The translations under genes and the position numbers were made by a program. From a virus, in the IMG/VR virus record IMGVR_UViG_3300028835_000209, positions 1 to 40,380 of that record: a stretch of DNA of 40,380 nucleotides; one strand, given 5' to 3'. Of this stretch, positions 29,362-38,534 are shown piece by piece (positions within the stretch are counted from its first letter, which is position 1; each line of letters begins with the position of its first letter). The notes below the pieces were generated by a model, which worked only from the letters and a program-made list of their open reading frames with translations, made no database searches and was not told the DNA's origin.

Positions 29362-29622
29362 CTATCTAATAGAATTTTCTTTAATTGCTGATTCTTCCTT
29401 ATCCCTAAACCCTTTCGAGGTTGGGTCTATTACGTAGCCTACAAGTGCAACTATGCACATGCCTATCGAAAGTGGGTTGTTTATAAAGTTTACTAACTCT
29501 AGATACAATAAGTCCCAACTCGTCAAGGTTTGAACATCTATGCCTAAAACACCTATAGGTAAGGCTATCAACCCCATTATGAAGTAGGGGTTTTTAAATC
29601 GTGTTTTCCAATCTAAATGCAT
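29362..29622 (-). CDS. Holin, phi LC3-like family
   Basis: 86 residues. The layout fits the phi LC3 holins: a start like W-K-x-R-x-K-N (DWKTRFKNPYF), two membrane helices (about 13-30 and 50-66), and between helix 2 and the tail the hallmark VDPTTKG-type motif (here IDPTSKGFRD, about 66-75) with a charged C-terminus. It makes the membrane lesions that release the endolysin. AAGGAGTGATAAC precedes the ATG. It ends the late operon. Confidence 0.88.
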   Translation of the reverse strand: MHLDWKTRFKNPYFIMGLIALPIGVLGIDVQTLTSWDLLYLELVNFINNPLSIGMCIVALVGYVIDPTSKGFRDKEESAIKENSIR

Positions 29623-29633
29623 GTTATCACTCC

Positions 29634-30047
29634 TTAATTCCCGTAAGCTATCTTAGAGTTCTTGGCAAGTCCGTTATAGACTTTTTCCAATTCTGGATAA
29701 ACTACTTCATTGTTTACCCCTGCAGATAAATTTGTTATTCCCGCAGGCTTCTCTAATAAGTATTCTATTATCTCTTCGGGTGTGTATATACCTTCATTGT
29801 ACAGCGTATTCAACACACGTTCAGCTTCTGTATATATCTTTCTTAACTCTGCTTCTGCTTCTGCATCTATATTTTCATAGTACACGTTTTCTAACTCTAC
29901 GAACATAGATTTTACTTCTACTATCTCTTCATGATTTTTTTCACTGCTCGCTTTAATGTCGGACAGAATGTTGAGAGCAAATGTAAAAGCAGTTATGATA
30001 AAAAACGGTAATACTATATCATTAAAGATTTTTTTGAATTTATTCAT
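29634..30047 (-). CDS. Membrane-anchored coiled-coil protein next to the holin
   Basis: 137 residues: a basic start and one membrane helix (about 11-28, VLPFFIITAFTFALNIL), then an acidic coiled coil to about residue 80 and a final globular part. It could be a holin partner or spanin-like protein, though spanins are not expected in Gram-positive hosts. No family recognised. Confidence 0.6.
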   Translation of the reverse strand: MNKFKKIFNDIVLPFFIITAFTFALNILSDIKASSEKNHEEIVEVKSMFVELENVYYENIDAEAEAELRKIYTEAERVLNTLYNEGIYTPEEIIEYLLEKPAGITNLSAGVNNEVVYPELEKVYNGLAKNSKIAYGN

Positions 30048-30060
30048 ACTAGCTCCTAAT

Positions 30061-30840
30061 TTAGGCAGTAAATGTACTAAAGTAATAGTCTAGAACCTCT
30101 TTTGCGTTGATATCTAATTCCCCTTTTGCACTACTTGTACCTTTTGCACCTTGTGGCTTTGGCGTTACATTTTCAGGGTCTGTTAAGTTTTTAACCGCAT
30201 GCATTAGATTACTATACGCCTCATCCCCTAAAGCTCTTATGCCCTCTAAGTTTATCTCATGTATTAAGTCTAGGTGGTCTTGTGTTTTAGGGTCTGAATT
30301 AGCCGTTTCTAAAGTGGAATAGTCGCCATCGATATCAACACTTTCTATAGTTCCCGCATTGATTATAGCGTTAGTATTCCAAATCTGACGGTCTAGTCTA
30401 CCTGTAATCTTTATCCCTTGATTAAAGAGGTTTAGTTCCCATTCGGTTTCCAATTCACTATACCCAGTAACATAAATATCACTATGCTTTTCGCCATTCT
30501 CTTTTACCTTTTCGGTCGCTAGATATTTCGGGAAGTCTATTTTACATTGTTCGAAGTCTGCACCTTTGATAACTGTGTCAGTACCAAAGTCATAATCAAA
30601 CATGTGTAATGTGTTTGTTCCCAAGAAGCCAGTTATGGCGGTTGATGTAGGTTGGTCATAAGAGTAACCTAAGTCACTTATAATACTTTCGTTGATTCTC
30701 CTTTTTACAGACCCCTGTGGTGGACATATATTGGCGTCACCACTCTCGGCAGGATATCCAAAACTAAGGTACTGCAATCTCTGTAGTCCAGAGCAATCAG
30801 ATTTATGGTTCATCTGTAAACCCATTCCTGTATTATCCAT
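30061..30840 (-). CDS. Uncharacterised protein of the tail-fibre region
   Basis: 259 residues, soluble, no coiled coil at the N-terminus. It has three Cys in its first 40 residues, a beta-rich middle and a low-complexity link near the end (KPQGAKGTSSAKGELD, about 227-242). I do not recognise it. Placement between fibre and holin suggests a fibre, fibre chaperone or receptor-binding accessory. AGAGGATAAGAAT precedes the ATG. Confidence 0.55.
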   Translation of the reverse strand: MDNTGMGLQMNHKSDCSGLQRLQYLSFGYPAESGDANICPPQGSVKRRINESIISDLGYSYDQPTSTAITGFLGTNTLHMFDYDFGTDTVIKGADFEQCKIDFPKYLATEKVKENGEKHSDIYVTGYSELETEWELNLFNQGIKITGRLDRQIWNTNAIINAGTIESVDIDGDYSTLETANSDPKTQDHLDLIHEINLEGIRALGDEAYSNLMHAVKNLTDPENVTPKPQGAKGTSSAKGELDINAKEVLDYYFSTFTA

Positions 30841-30865
30841 ATATTCTTATCCTCTTTTCATAAAT

Positions 30866-31669
30866 TTACGTAAGTCTTATACTATCAAAAGTTTCTGTTG
30901 ATGCACTTTTATAATCTATTGTATCTCCAGCCCAATCGGCTACCATTGTCCTTCCTGACACTTCCGAAGCTAGAGTAAGCCCTGACTGTGGTAATATTAA
31001 AGATGGGCGAGTGTCGTCTAACCCTCCAGTAGTGATTAATTGGACTTGCCTAGCAAAATTTAATAAATTATCTTGGTATGAACCCCCCGCAGCAGTAATC
31101 CCAATCCCAGTTATAACTAGTTCTCCAGAACCAATATGCCAATCCTGTAGAAGTAACCCATCAGTAGTTTGAGCGATTAATGTCACAGCCCCGCCACCTC
31201 GTGAAAAATTAAATGTTACTCCGAAAGTGCCACTAACAAGTTCAAAAAGCTTCATACTAATATGCCCAGCACCTATCTCTAGAGCAGTATTCAAAAGCGG
31301 GAACGTGGCGGTATTGATAGTTTGATAACATACTACATCTGTTCCTGCTTCCTCTTCAAGACGAGTCGCCATTAAATTTGTTGCGTCTTCACGATTCAAC
31401 CCATCAAACTCACTATCTGCGATATTATAGCCAGTTAGTGATAGTTGATTAGGTGTTGCTCTTTCATCTATATCATCAGCGTGTGAATTTACTACATCTA
31501 TTGTTTCCTCTGTAGACTGGAAATCTTGGTTCAACGTGTAATTTTTATTTTCCGCTTGTGGCACAATTCCACGTTCATAGCCATCATCACGAAGAGTCGA
31601 CGTAAATGAAGTCCCAACGTCATCCCAACGTTTACCTGCTATATCATATGCTATTCTATCTGCTGCCAT
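30866..31669 (-). CDS. Putative tail fibre / receptor-binding protein
   Basis: 267 residues. The N-terminal 100 are polar and probably attach to the baseplate; residues 110-267 are beta-rich with Gly-rich turns (FNFSRGGGAVTLIAQTTDGL, GIGITAAGGSYQ), as in receptor-binding tips. It follows the tail protein I-like gene directly, the usual place of the fibre gene. No match by eye to a named fibre family. TGGAGGTGTAGTTTAAA precedes it. Confidence 0.55.
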   Translation of the reverse strand: MAADRIAYDIAGKRWDDVGTSFTSTLRDDGYERGIVPQAENKNYTLNQDFQSTEETIDVVNSHADDIDERATPNQLSLTGYNIADSEFDGLNREDATNLMATRLEEEAGTDVVCYQTINTATFPLLNTALEIGAGHISMKLFELVSGTFGVTFNFSRGGGAVTLIAQTTDGLLLQDWHIGSGELVITGIGITAAGGSYQDNLLNFARQVQLITTGGLDDTRPSLILPQSGLTLASEVSGRTMVADWAGDTIDYKSASTETFDSIRLT

Positions 31670-31670
31670 T

Positions 31671-32360
31671 TTAAACTACACCTCCATATGTGCCTCCACC
31701 ATAACCAGTGGCTAAATCAAACTCGTCTTCGCCTTCGCCTCCGTACACGAAAGTACCAGTAACAGCTACTTCGGTACCGACGCCCGCCGCCACAATACTT
31801 TCTACTAATTTTTTATAAGCTTCTAAACTTTCTTCATCAACTAAATTGCTTCCATAAGTTCCGCCGAAATCACTGTCAAATCCACCGTAGCCTGTAGCGA
31901 CGTCAAACTCGTCTTCGCCTGCATCTCCGTACACGAAAGTTCCTTCAAATCCACCACCACCGACATCGTCAATAGGGACTTCAACTCTTAAATTAGCGTT
32001 CCCAAGTTCCTCAATTATTATTAAACTTGGGTCGTCAATACCTAACTGACTTTGCAGAATACTTATTATACTAGAAAAAGTACCATCCGCCAAATTTTGA
32101 GCTTGTCGAAGTTTCAACCTCGCTCTGTACTCTTCATCTTCTAAACCACCACGAGCTGTGTCAAGGTTAGTACCAATCTGGTCAAGCCCATCTAAGGTCG
32201 CTCTATCAATGTCATAATTTGTTTCTATCTCATCAAGCGTACCCATAAAATTGTTTAATTCTTCAAACAATACAACGACTAGTTTATTGATATTACTATC
32301 ATCTCTTGTGTCAAGGTAATCAGGAAACTTCTCAATTGCATCTAAGATTATATTAGACAC
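31671..32360 (-). CDS. Baseplate tail protein I-like, with two GEDEFD repeats
   Basis: GTG 32360, after AAGGTGG, gives 229 residues; a longer frame is a shadow of the J gene. The N-terminal 110 follow the tail protein I / DUF2612 scheme (DNIxxLGxxLDTxRGG-like LDQIGTNLDTARGGLEDEEYR, RLKLRQAQNLADGTF). The C-terminal part has two copies of GTFVYGxxGEDEFDxATGYGG separated by a linker. It connects the J-like wedge to the fibre. The start overlaps the J stop. Confidence 0.75.
   Translation of the reverse strand: MSNIILDAIEKFPDYLDTRDDSNINKLVVVLFEELNNFMGTLDEIETNYDIDRATLDGLDQIGTNLDTARGGLEDEEYRARLKLRQAQNLADGTFSSIISILQSQLGIDDPSLIIIEELGNANLRVEVPIDDVGGGGFEGTFVYGDAGEDEFDVATGYGGFDSDFGGTYGSNLVDEESLEAYKKLVESIVAAGVGTEVAVTGTFVYGGEGEDEFDLATGYGGGTYGGVV
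31718..31943 (-). repeat. Near-identical 40-bp direct repeats in the tail protein I-like gene
   Basis: Bases 31718-31757 and 31904-31943 share CAAACTCGTCTTCGCCT and TCCGTACACGAAAGT with only a few differences. They encode the two GTFVYG...GEDEFD units. Recombination between them would change the length of the protein by about 62 residues. Confidence 0.7.
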
Positions 32361-33504
32361 TAGTAACCACCACCTTACCCGAATCAGTTTGGGCTTTTTC
32401 TTCATCATCAATAATAATATTTGTAGTAGCAAATGTAATGTTATCATCACTTATTTCAACGAATGAGTCTACTACTCCTGCAACTGTAAAAGATTCCGCT
32501 ATTAGCTGTGTAACAACAACGTCATCTCCGATAAGCAATTCATTTATAAAATCTACTAAAGCTTCATTGATCTGGTCGTCACCATCGACAGAATAGTTTT
32601 CATTAGTTGTAACAGTGATGTTAACCCAAATGGAACCCTCCGTCGGCCGACTAAAATTGATAGTTCTATTTGTACCAGAATCATCTTGAACAACTTCTGT
32701 TACAGAGCCGAAGGTATCAATTCCCGCTGCCTTTGAATCTAGTATAGCTTGTGCAACTGCTGTATCGTCTCCACCATCGACAATAGACTCGAATGAATGG
32801 GGAGGACGTCCATCACCATCAGTTACGTTGGTAACATTTTCGATTATTGTTGCAGTCCTTACACCTGTAACTTGGAGGATATCAGACCTTATAGCATCTA
32901 GTGTTGCCTTACCTCCAGTTTGAAGTGTTAGAAAGTATCTAGAACGTAACTCTGAATCAGTTTCTTCATCTTGACCACCAGTCGTAGCATCGTCGTTAAT
33001 GATACTATCTATCCCCGAAATGGGGTTAATTAAAGTGTCTATCGTTGTTGCTGGAACATTGCTATCTGTCCCCAATTCGACGGCTGTGACAGCTACATCT
33101 ACATCTGTTGTAATAAGAAAACCTTCAAAGTCGGTACTAAATTGTATATCACCTGATGCTACTAAAGTACCTTCTGGAATTAGTGTACTATCTGCACCTG
33201 TAAAGGTGACAGTGCCTGTTGAGGCGACTGATTGGTTACGACTTACATCAGCATACTTTACGACTGCATCTAATTGTACACCTTCAGCAGTATCAATGTA
33301 AGCTCCATTGTAAGTTTGGTCTTGCAGTTGCCATATTTCGTCTTGAAAAAATGCATAATTACGAATCAATAAGCCGAAAAATGAGTTTTCATCTAATTGG
33401 ATTTCAGGCCCGAATAACGCTCTTGCTCTGTCTTCCATCTCTTGCACCAAATCGTTAAAAGTCTTTCTATTATATCCAGTTTCAGTGATTCCGAAATCAG
33501 CCAT
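32353..33504 (-). CDS. Baseplate J-like wedge protein (gp47/XkdT type)
   Basis: 383 residues. Family marks: N-terminal DLVQEMEDRARALFGPEIQLDENS (about 18-41), an ILD-like YIDTAEGVQLDAVVKYADVSR (about 68-88), the GTVTFTGADSTLIPEGTLVA segment (about 96-115) and a Gly-Gly/Asp-rich TGGQDEETDSELRSRYF (about 176-192). It builds the baseplate wedge that couples receptor binding to sheath contraction. It overlaps the gp25-like gene by a base. Confidence 0.93.
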   Translation of the reverse strand: MADFGITETGYNRKTFNDLVQEMEDRARALFGPEIQLDENSFFGLLIRNYAFFQDEIWQLQDQTYNGAYIDTAEGVQLDAVVKYADVSRNQSVASTGTVTFTGADSTLIPEGTLVASGDIQFSTDFEGFLITTDVDVAVTAVELGTDSNVPATTIDTLINPISGIDSIINDDATTGGQDEETDSELRSRYFLTLQTGGKATLDAIRSDILQVTGVRTATIIENVTNVTDGDGRPPHSFESIVDGGDDTAVAQAILDSKAAGIDTFGSVTEVVQDDSGTNRTINFSRPTEGSIWVNITVTTNENYSVDGDDQINEALVDFINELLIGDDVVVTQLIAESFTVAGVVDSFVEISDDNITFATTNIIIDDEEKAQTDSGKVVVTSV

Positions 33505-33887
33505 TATACAGTCACCTCCAATCCGATTACGATAACTTCATTACCTTGGTTGTTCTGCTCTGCAATTACATCTGCTGTTACTGTTGCGATTCTTGAAGGA
33601 CTATCATAATCAATTATTATATTATCAACTTGAATAACTCTTGAATCTTGAAAAAGAGCTTCTATAATAACTAATCGCATAGCGTCATCGTCTCGTACCT
33701 CACCCACAACTGCAAACCAGTCAGTACCAAAACGTGTATCTAAGAACCACTCACCAAGTCCTGTCCGTAATATATTTCCTAAGGACTGCTCTATCTCTTC
33801 TTCATCAACCACAAGACTCCAACCCAGCTGTTCATTGAAGTTAATAGCTCCAAATTCATCAAGTGCAAAATCTCTTAACCCCATCAT
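33504..33887 (-). CDS. Baseplate wedge protein gp25 / DUF2634-like (XkdS)
   Basis: 127 residues with the gp25-like pattern: an N-terminal FALDEFGAINF stretch, then a central SLGNILRTGLGEWFLDTRFGTDW (about 35-57), and DSRVIQVDNIIIDYDS (about 80-95). Gp25-like proteins initiate sheath assembly on the baseplate. It overlaps the spike gene by four bases and J by one. Confidence 0.88.
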   Translation of the reverse strand: MMGLRDFALDEFGAINFNEQLGWSLVVDEEEIEQSLGNILRTGLGEWFLDTRFGTDWFAVVGEVRDDDAMRLVIIEALFQDSRVIQVDNIIIDYDSPSRIATVTADVIAEQNNQGNEVIVIGLEVTV

Positions 33888-34558
33888 ATCACCTTCACTT
33901 TCGTGCTAGGTGAAGGGCTTGATGACGTTGGTGCCCCTGAACCTCCCCCACTATGGGTATGACCGTCTAGATAACTTTTCAGTGATGTCCCTAATGCTAC
34001 CCCTTCGGTTGCACTCGCACCAAGTTCTATAGTGCTTGCTTCAAGTTCTATAGTGCTTCCGCTAATCTCTACAGTACCTCCATTAATTTCTATAGCTCCA
34101 GCTTCAATAATGATAGACCCTGCAGGAGTCATTGTAATACTCGTAGCACCGTCACGAGTGCCGATGTGAAGGTCAGTATCGTTTAATGTTTGCACGTCTG
34201 TAAAGGGCGTTATTTTGCCTACAATGATAGAGTCATCGAGCTCATGAGACCTCTCGGTCTGCACATTAGTATTTGAATTGCCTAAAAGTATATTATCTAT
34301 GTCGTGTTCAGCTGTCAGCACAGCAACTATATCGCCTTTTTCTAATGGTACATGTATAACAAAAGTACTATTTCCTGTGTGAGCTACAGGTAAGTTTACT
34401 ATCGTTGGATAAGCTAACTCATTTTGCGAGGCGAGTGGTTGTACGTCAGCTTGCATTTTAGTCGCATCATAACGTGTTACTTCACCTAAAAAGCTAGTGT
34501 GTAAATCTTTTGAATATTTTCTGCCTAAAGCATCAAGTAATCGTGTTGCTTCACTCAT
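33884..34558 (-). CDS. Baseplate spike protein (Gp138 N-domain, beta-helix, HxH tip)
   Basis: 224 residues. The N-terminal OB-like domain (about 20-95) with VTRYDATKMQADVQPL and PLEKGDIVAVLTAEHDID fits the Gp138/gpV spike group. A short beta-helix of repeats follows (IEINGGTVEISGSTIELEAS, about 157-176), then the metal-binding tip HTH (200-202) and SGGGSGAPTSS. It forms the membrane-piercing tip. It overlaps gp25 by four bases. Confidence 0.88.
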   Translation of the reverse strand: MSEATRLLDALGRKYSKDLHTSFLGEVTRYDATKMQADVQPLASQNELAYPTIVNLPVAHTGNSTFVIHVPLEKGDIVAVLTAEHDIDNILLGNSNTNVQTERSHELDDSIIVGKITPFTDVQTLNDTDLHIGTRDGATSITMTPAGSIIIEAGAIEINGGTVEISGSTIELEASTIELGASATEGVALGTSLKSYLDGHTHSGGGSGAPTSSSPSPSTKVKVI

Positions 34559-34568
34559 TCCACACCTC

Positions 34569-35375
34569 CTATACTTTTGAAACTATTACTTCAATCTCAC
34601 TCGTAAAATCATCTTGAAGGTCACCAGAGTGGCGTACACGGACTATTCTGTAATCACCATTAAGTGAAAGTGAATCCACTTGAACAATACTGTCAACATC
34701 CAGATTATGATTTAATAATGATTGAATGTCATATAAAACTACTGCATCTTCCTCGTCTCCAACCTCTTTCCGAGTAGGAGTAGTCAACAATCCAGTATCA
34801 GAAGTTATAACATGAGCAACAACTAGTCCGTCCTGCTCAAGATTAATGGTTATTATGTTATCTTTTATATAAAACTTACTTTCTGTATCGTTTACAACTT
34901 TTTTCAAGTTATCTATTAAGTTACCATACACAGTTTTCCCATTAGAATAAACAATTTCTTGGTTAATTCGTACAATATTAGCTTCTAAGCCTGATAATGA
35001 TATCAAATCATTAATCACTTGAGTCGATGTACTGCCTTCTGCGTAAGTTTTATTAACTTCTACTTTGCTAGCAACAGTACCATCTACACAGGTTAATGTA
35101 GTTGCATAATCGACTGGCTCTTTCATAGTTGAAACGGAGTCTATTCCGCCTATAAAGATAGCTCCTACGTCACCATCGTAACCTGCATTGATAATGACAG
35201 TCTGCCCTTTTGTGATTAATTCTCTTGTTTCTTCCTTCATATTAAATATTATAATTTCAGCAGTATTCAAATCGTCTTTTTCAGACTTCTCCACAGTAAA
35301 CTCAATGTAAAATCTTGTAGATTTAAACTTTGCTTCACCTACAATAACTTCAATTTCCCTTAGAAAATTAGCCAT
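34569..35375 (-). CDS. Baseplate hub protein (gpD / Mu gp44-like, XkdQ type)
   Basis: 268 residues. Two beta-barrel style domains: FYIEFTVEKSEKDDLNTAEI and INAGYDGDVGAIFIGGI (about 60-78), the typical hub signature, followed by ASKVEVNKTYAEGSTSTQVINDL (about 101-123), the family's late-control D-like segment. It forms the trimeric hub at the end of the tube and carries the spike encoded next. Confidence 0.85.
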   Translation of the reverse strand: MANFLREIEVIVGEAKFKSTRFYIEFTVEKSEKDDLNTAEIIIFNMKEETRELITKGQTVIINAGYDGDVGAIFIGGIDSVSTMKEPVDYATTLTCVDGTVASKVEVNKTYAEGSTSTQVINDLISLSGLEANIVRINQEIVYSNGKTVYGNLIDNLKKVVNDTESKFYIKDNIITINLEQDGLVVAHVITSDTGLLTTPTRKEVGDEEDAVVLYDIQSLLNHNLDVDSIVQVDSLSLNGDYRIVRVRHSGDLQDDFTSEIEVIVSKV

Positions 35376-35714
35376 TTATATGAACTCCTCTGCATCCAAA
35401 GAATACAAGAATACACTTTGATTAAAGTTTTCAAAGGTTATCTCTGTCTCTATATTTCCTGCATCTGATGGGAACAATACTTCATCTGGCAATCTCGTAT
35501 TTCTTATCTTGCTAAAAACAGAATTATCATACACTAGTTTAATCCCGTTAACAATATCCCCGTCATCATCAGCAATCGACAATGTGAAAAAATCAAACTC
35601 ATCATTATATAAAAATTTTATAGTGTATGTTCGTGGTCTAGTAAAGTTTGTTAGCTCAATATTAAAGGAGTAAGGGACTGCGTCAATGTCTACATCAATA
35701 ATTGTAATCGCCAC
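35376..35714 (-). CDS. Baseplate plug protein (Pam3 gp18-like)
   Basis: 112 residues. The pattern of short beta strands with FFTLSIADDDGDIVNGIKLV (about 42-61) and LFPSDAGNIETEITFENFNQ (about 81-100) matches the plug proteins of compact myophages such as cyanophage Pam3, which usually show LDI-x-D-x-D-G-x-x-L-V-x-G-I-x-L. It would sit between tube and hub. It overlaps its upstream neighbour by one base. Confidence 0.72.
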   Translation of the reverse strand: MAITIIDVDIDAVPYSFNIELTNFTRPRTYTIKFLYNDEFDFFTLSIADDDGDIVNGIKLVYDNSVFSKIRNTRLPDEVLFPSDAGNIETEITFENFNQSVFLYSLDAEEFI

Positions 35715-36301
35715 TACTTATATCCCCTTTCACGCAAATAATCTATAAATGAGCCTTCTACAGGGCCTTGAACATTTTTAGTTACCTTGTCGTTTAAATT
35801 GCTTCCACTCAAAGGATCTAAATTTGAAGGTAGCTTCTGTTGAGTTCCTTTTGTTGAAGTTGCTTTAGTCTTTTTCTTGTCCTTTTCTTCTGGTAATGCT
35901 ACAAATTCAGGTGGAGCTACTTCAACTTGTTGTGATTCTGTGGTTTTGATAATCTTTAACGTCATCGTAAAGTTGAATCCAGTAAGATTTTCTTTTGGAT
36001 GAACAGTGTCAAGCGTTTCTATAGCCACTTTGTTTACTTCATTACGACCTATATATGTCAAAAGCTCTTTTCTCTCAATAAACTTTCGTAAAGTTTTCAA
36101 GTTAGCAGGAGCGTTTTTCACCATGACAGCTTCAACGGTAACGATAAGTGGATTCTCTTGAATGTGGTCACTTATAATTGAGCCTTTTTCAACAAATTTA
36201 TCTGTAATAAGTGAGCTTCTACTCACTGTTTCACTCAATAAAGCGTCAAACTCGACTTCGTCAATTTCACTTTTCAATTTTGCTCTTCTAACTTCTGCCA
36301 T
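35714..36301 (-). CDS. Dit-like tail/baseplate protein with linker
   Basis: From ATG 36301, after GGAGGTGTAGCAGA, 195 residues. The first 120 have the fold-like pattern of the Dit-like phage tail proteins: ITDKFVEKGSIISDHIQENPLIVTVEAVM (about 32-60) and GFNFTMTLKIIKTTE (about 106-120). A Lys/Thr-rich linker and a C-terminal IDYLRERGYK segment follow. It likely joins tape measure and hub. A longer frame to 36346 overlaps the tape measure and is rejected. Confidence 0.7.
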   Translation of the reverse strand: MAEVRRAKLKSEIDEVEFDALLSETVSRSSLITDKFVEKGSIISDHIQENPLIVTVEAVMVKNAPANLKTLRKFIERKELLTYIGRNEVNKVAIETLDTVHPKENLTGFNFTMTLKIIKTTESQQVEVAPPEFVALPEEKDKKKTKATSTKGTQQKLPSNLDPLSGSNLNDKVTKNVQGPVEGSFIDYLRERGYK

Positions 36302-36305
36302 TCTG

Positions 36306-38534
36306 CTACACCTCCAGCCCAAATTCAGAAAATGTGCGTCTGTCACGATCGTCTATGATGCGATTGACAGTCTTGACAAGCTTTCTAGTGCTTGATTCAT
36401 CAGCGTTCTCAACGGTAATATTGAATACAGTCGTTGGACTAAATCCCCCACCTTGAAGTGCTTTTTGACTTTTGTTATTCGGTATTACTTCTGACCCTTT
36501 CGGGAGATTGACTAGTTCTGGACCTCTTTCTCCGACTAAGGCTGTTCCACCAGCGAACGACCTTATCCCATCTGCGAAGGCTGGGACTTCTATATCTGGC
36601 AGTTGTTGTTGTTGAAATTCCTTGAATAATTCGCCTATTTGGGGACGTTCTCCTGCCACTTGAAGTTCCCCTGTTAGCGTAGCGGGCTTCACTTCACCAG
36701 CGAATAATCCTCTACGTGCTGCTGTTCTTTGCTCTTCCAAAAGATTCTTAAATTCTTGAGGGTCATCCAGTAGTGCAGCTGCAGCGAAGTCTGCTGATTT
36801 TATTGGAGGGGCAATGAATGGAAGTTCTGGGAAAGCAAAAAACTCGCCAGATAGAAAATTAATAGCTTTGAGAACTCCGTTAATCAGCTCAATCATATCA
36901 TTCGCAATTCCTACAAATAATATATTTAGAGCATCAGATGCCGCATCAACAATGCCAACGATTCCCTTCCACGTAAGCTCCCAATCTAGTAAAAACACTC
37001 CAGTCAGAAAGTCTATAATACCATTCATTCCATCCTTAACAGGTTCTGCAAACCCTTCCCAAAAATTCATCCAACCCTCGCCGAAATCAGCTAAGAAAGG
37101 TGTTACAAAATTATCAATGAAATCAAAGAAGGCGTCAAAAGCTCCTACTAGTCCATCAATTATACCTTCTCCCTCATCACCAACGTCCCCAAAAACTTCA
37201 CCCCAAAATTCAAAGACAGGCACAAGTGTCGATTTAAAAAAGGTGACAATACTTTGTGCTCCACGAACGATAACTCTTGTAGTTCCTGCGAATAAAGGTG
37301 CTAGTTTAACAATTACACCAGAAACTACTTCAATAGCAGTTGCGAGTCCCTCTATGAGGAATATTATAAATTCACTCGCAGTAATAGTTTCACCACCAAA
37401 AGCTTCTGATATCGCTGTGCCAACTGTTTTTATAGAATCCACAAAGACGCCAAAACTGTCAGCTACCTTGCCAATTGCTGGTAGAAACACCTCATCGAAA
37501 AAGCCTCCTGAGGCAGATATTGATTCATTGAAAGAGGTCAGACTTTCTAATGCGTCTGGTATTAAAACCAAACCTATTTTTTTAAAGGCGTCTGTTCCAA
37601 CATTTTTTAACCTTTTCAGTTGGTTAGTAAATGAGCCTACAGTATTTTCAGCATCGCCGATTGCATTTGCGGACTGTTCCATTGCTGCACTGAACCGCAC
37701 CTGCACTTTCTCCAACTGCTCCAAATCTTTGAAACTTTCTTCGTACCCTAAATTTAAAGCCGTTTGTTCTAAGCTAGCCTCATTCATAAATATGCCCATA
37801 GACTGCAAGACATCGTGCTGTCCAAGTAACCCTTTAGTCAGCTTTTCGACAGCGTCTACATCCTGCAAGTTGTTGAAAGAGGCTAAGTCAATACCAAGTT
37901 GTTGTATGGACTTAGCCGTATCAAAGGCTTCTTCTTTCGTAGCACCAAGCCCAGATATTAAATCTGCGTTATTAGACAGCAATTCTTTTGTCTCAAATAC
38001 GCTTTTACCTAATAAGTCAGCATATGACGTAGCCCAATCTTCGACCTCATCAGTCATGCCGTCAAAAACAACATCAAACTTACTCTGCATTTCTTGAGCA
38101 GAGGCGGCCATCAGAATAGACCCACCAGCGGCGGCGGTCGCACCTACACCGAATCCGATAGCGACCTTTTTACCAAAGGCAGCGGCACTTTTACCCATAC
38201 TGACAAAGGACACTTTCCAAGATTTTTCAGTCTTTTTGGATTCTTTGCTAGCACTTTTTGACATACCCTGAAAGGAATCTTTTGTATCCTTTTCTAGTTT
38301 GTCACCACTTTTTTCCATACCTTTGAAAGAGTCTTTCGTTCCACTTTCTAGCTTGTCTGTAGATTTTTCAAAGCTTTTTGATGTTTCTCCCATCTTAGCA
38401 AAAGACTTGTCGAAAGTCTCAGTAAGACCTTCGACATTCTTTTGCATTTTATCAAAGATAGCTTCAAACTTCTCAAATCCACTAAGGTCAATTTTTCCGG
38501 GAACGATGGAATATGTTATTTGCTTACCTGCCAT
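36306..38534 (-). CDS. Tail tape measure protein
   Basis: ATG 38534 is 8 bases after GGGAGG; 742 residues. N-terminal 110 are charged repeats (DSFKGMEKSGDKLEKDTKDS), then a TMP domain with a hydrophobic, Gly/Ala-rich helix (AIGFGVGATAAAGGSILMAA, about 133-152), several hydrophobic segments in the middle, and the C-terminal motif GGTALVGERGPELVNLPKGS (near 680), common to tape measures. At about 1.5 A per residue, a tail near 110 nm is expected; this is a general rule, not a measurement. Confidence 0.95.
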   Translation of the reverse strand: MAGKQITYSIVPGKIDLSGFEKFEAIFDKMQKNVEGLTETFDKSFAKMGETSKSFEKSTDKLESGTKDSFKGMEKSGDKLEKDTKDSFQGMSKSASKESKKTEKSWKVSFVSMGKSAAAFGKKVAIGFGVGATAAAGGSILMAASAQEMQSKFDVVFDGMTDEVEDWATSYADLLGKSVFETKELLSNNADLISGLGATKEEAFDTAKSIQQLGIDLASFNNLQDVDAVEKLTKGLLGQHDVLQSMGIFMNEASLEQTALNLGYEESFKDLEQLEKVQVRFSAAMEQSANAIGDAENTVGSFTNQLKRLKNVGTDAFKKIGLVLIPDALESLTSFNESISASGGFFDEVFLPAIGKVADSFGVFVDSIKTVGTAISEAFGGETITASEFIIFLIEGLATAIEVVSGVIVKLAPLFAGTTRVIVRGAQSIVTFFKSTLVPVFEFWGEVFGDVGDEGEGIIDGLVGAFDAFFDFIDNFVTPFLADFGEGWMNFWEGFAEPVKDGMNGIIDFLTGVFLLDWELTWKGIVGIVDAASDALNILFVGIANDMIELINGVLKAINFLSGEFFAFPELPFIAPPIKSADFAAAALLDDPQEFKNLLEEQRTAARRGLFAGEVKPATLTGELQVAGERPQIGELFKEFQQQQLPDIEVPAFADGIRSFAGGTALVGERGPELVNLPKGSEVIPNNKSQKALQGGGFSPTTVFNITVENADESSTRKLVKTVNRIIDDRDRRTFSEFGLEV

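Noticed and set aside
32361-32450. Longer N-terminus for the tail protein I-like gene
   Set aside because: The extra 30 residues are the shadow of the J gene in another frame; GTG 32360 has the ribosome site.
36814-38097. A 427-codon plus-strand open frame
   Set aside because: It lies wholly antisense to the tape measure gene, has a biased Ser/Pro/Lys composition typical of a reverse-frame shadow, and no ribosome site.
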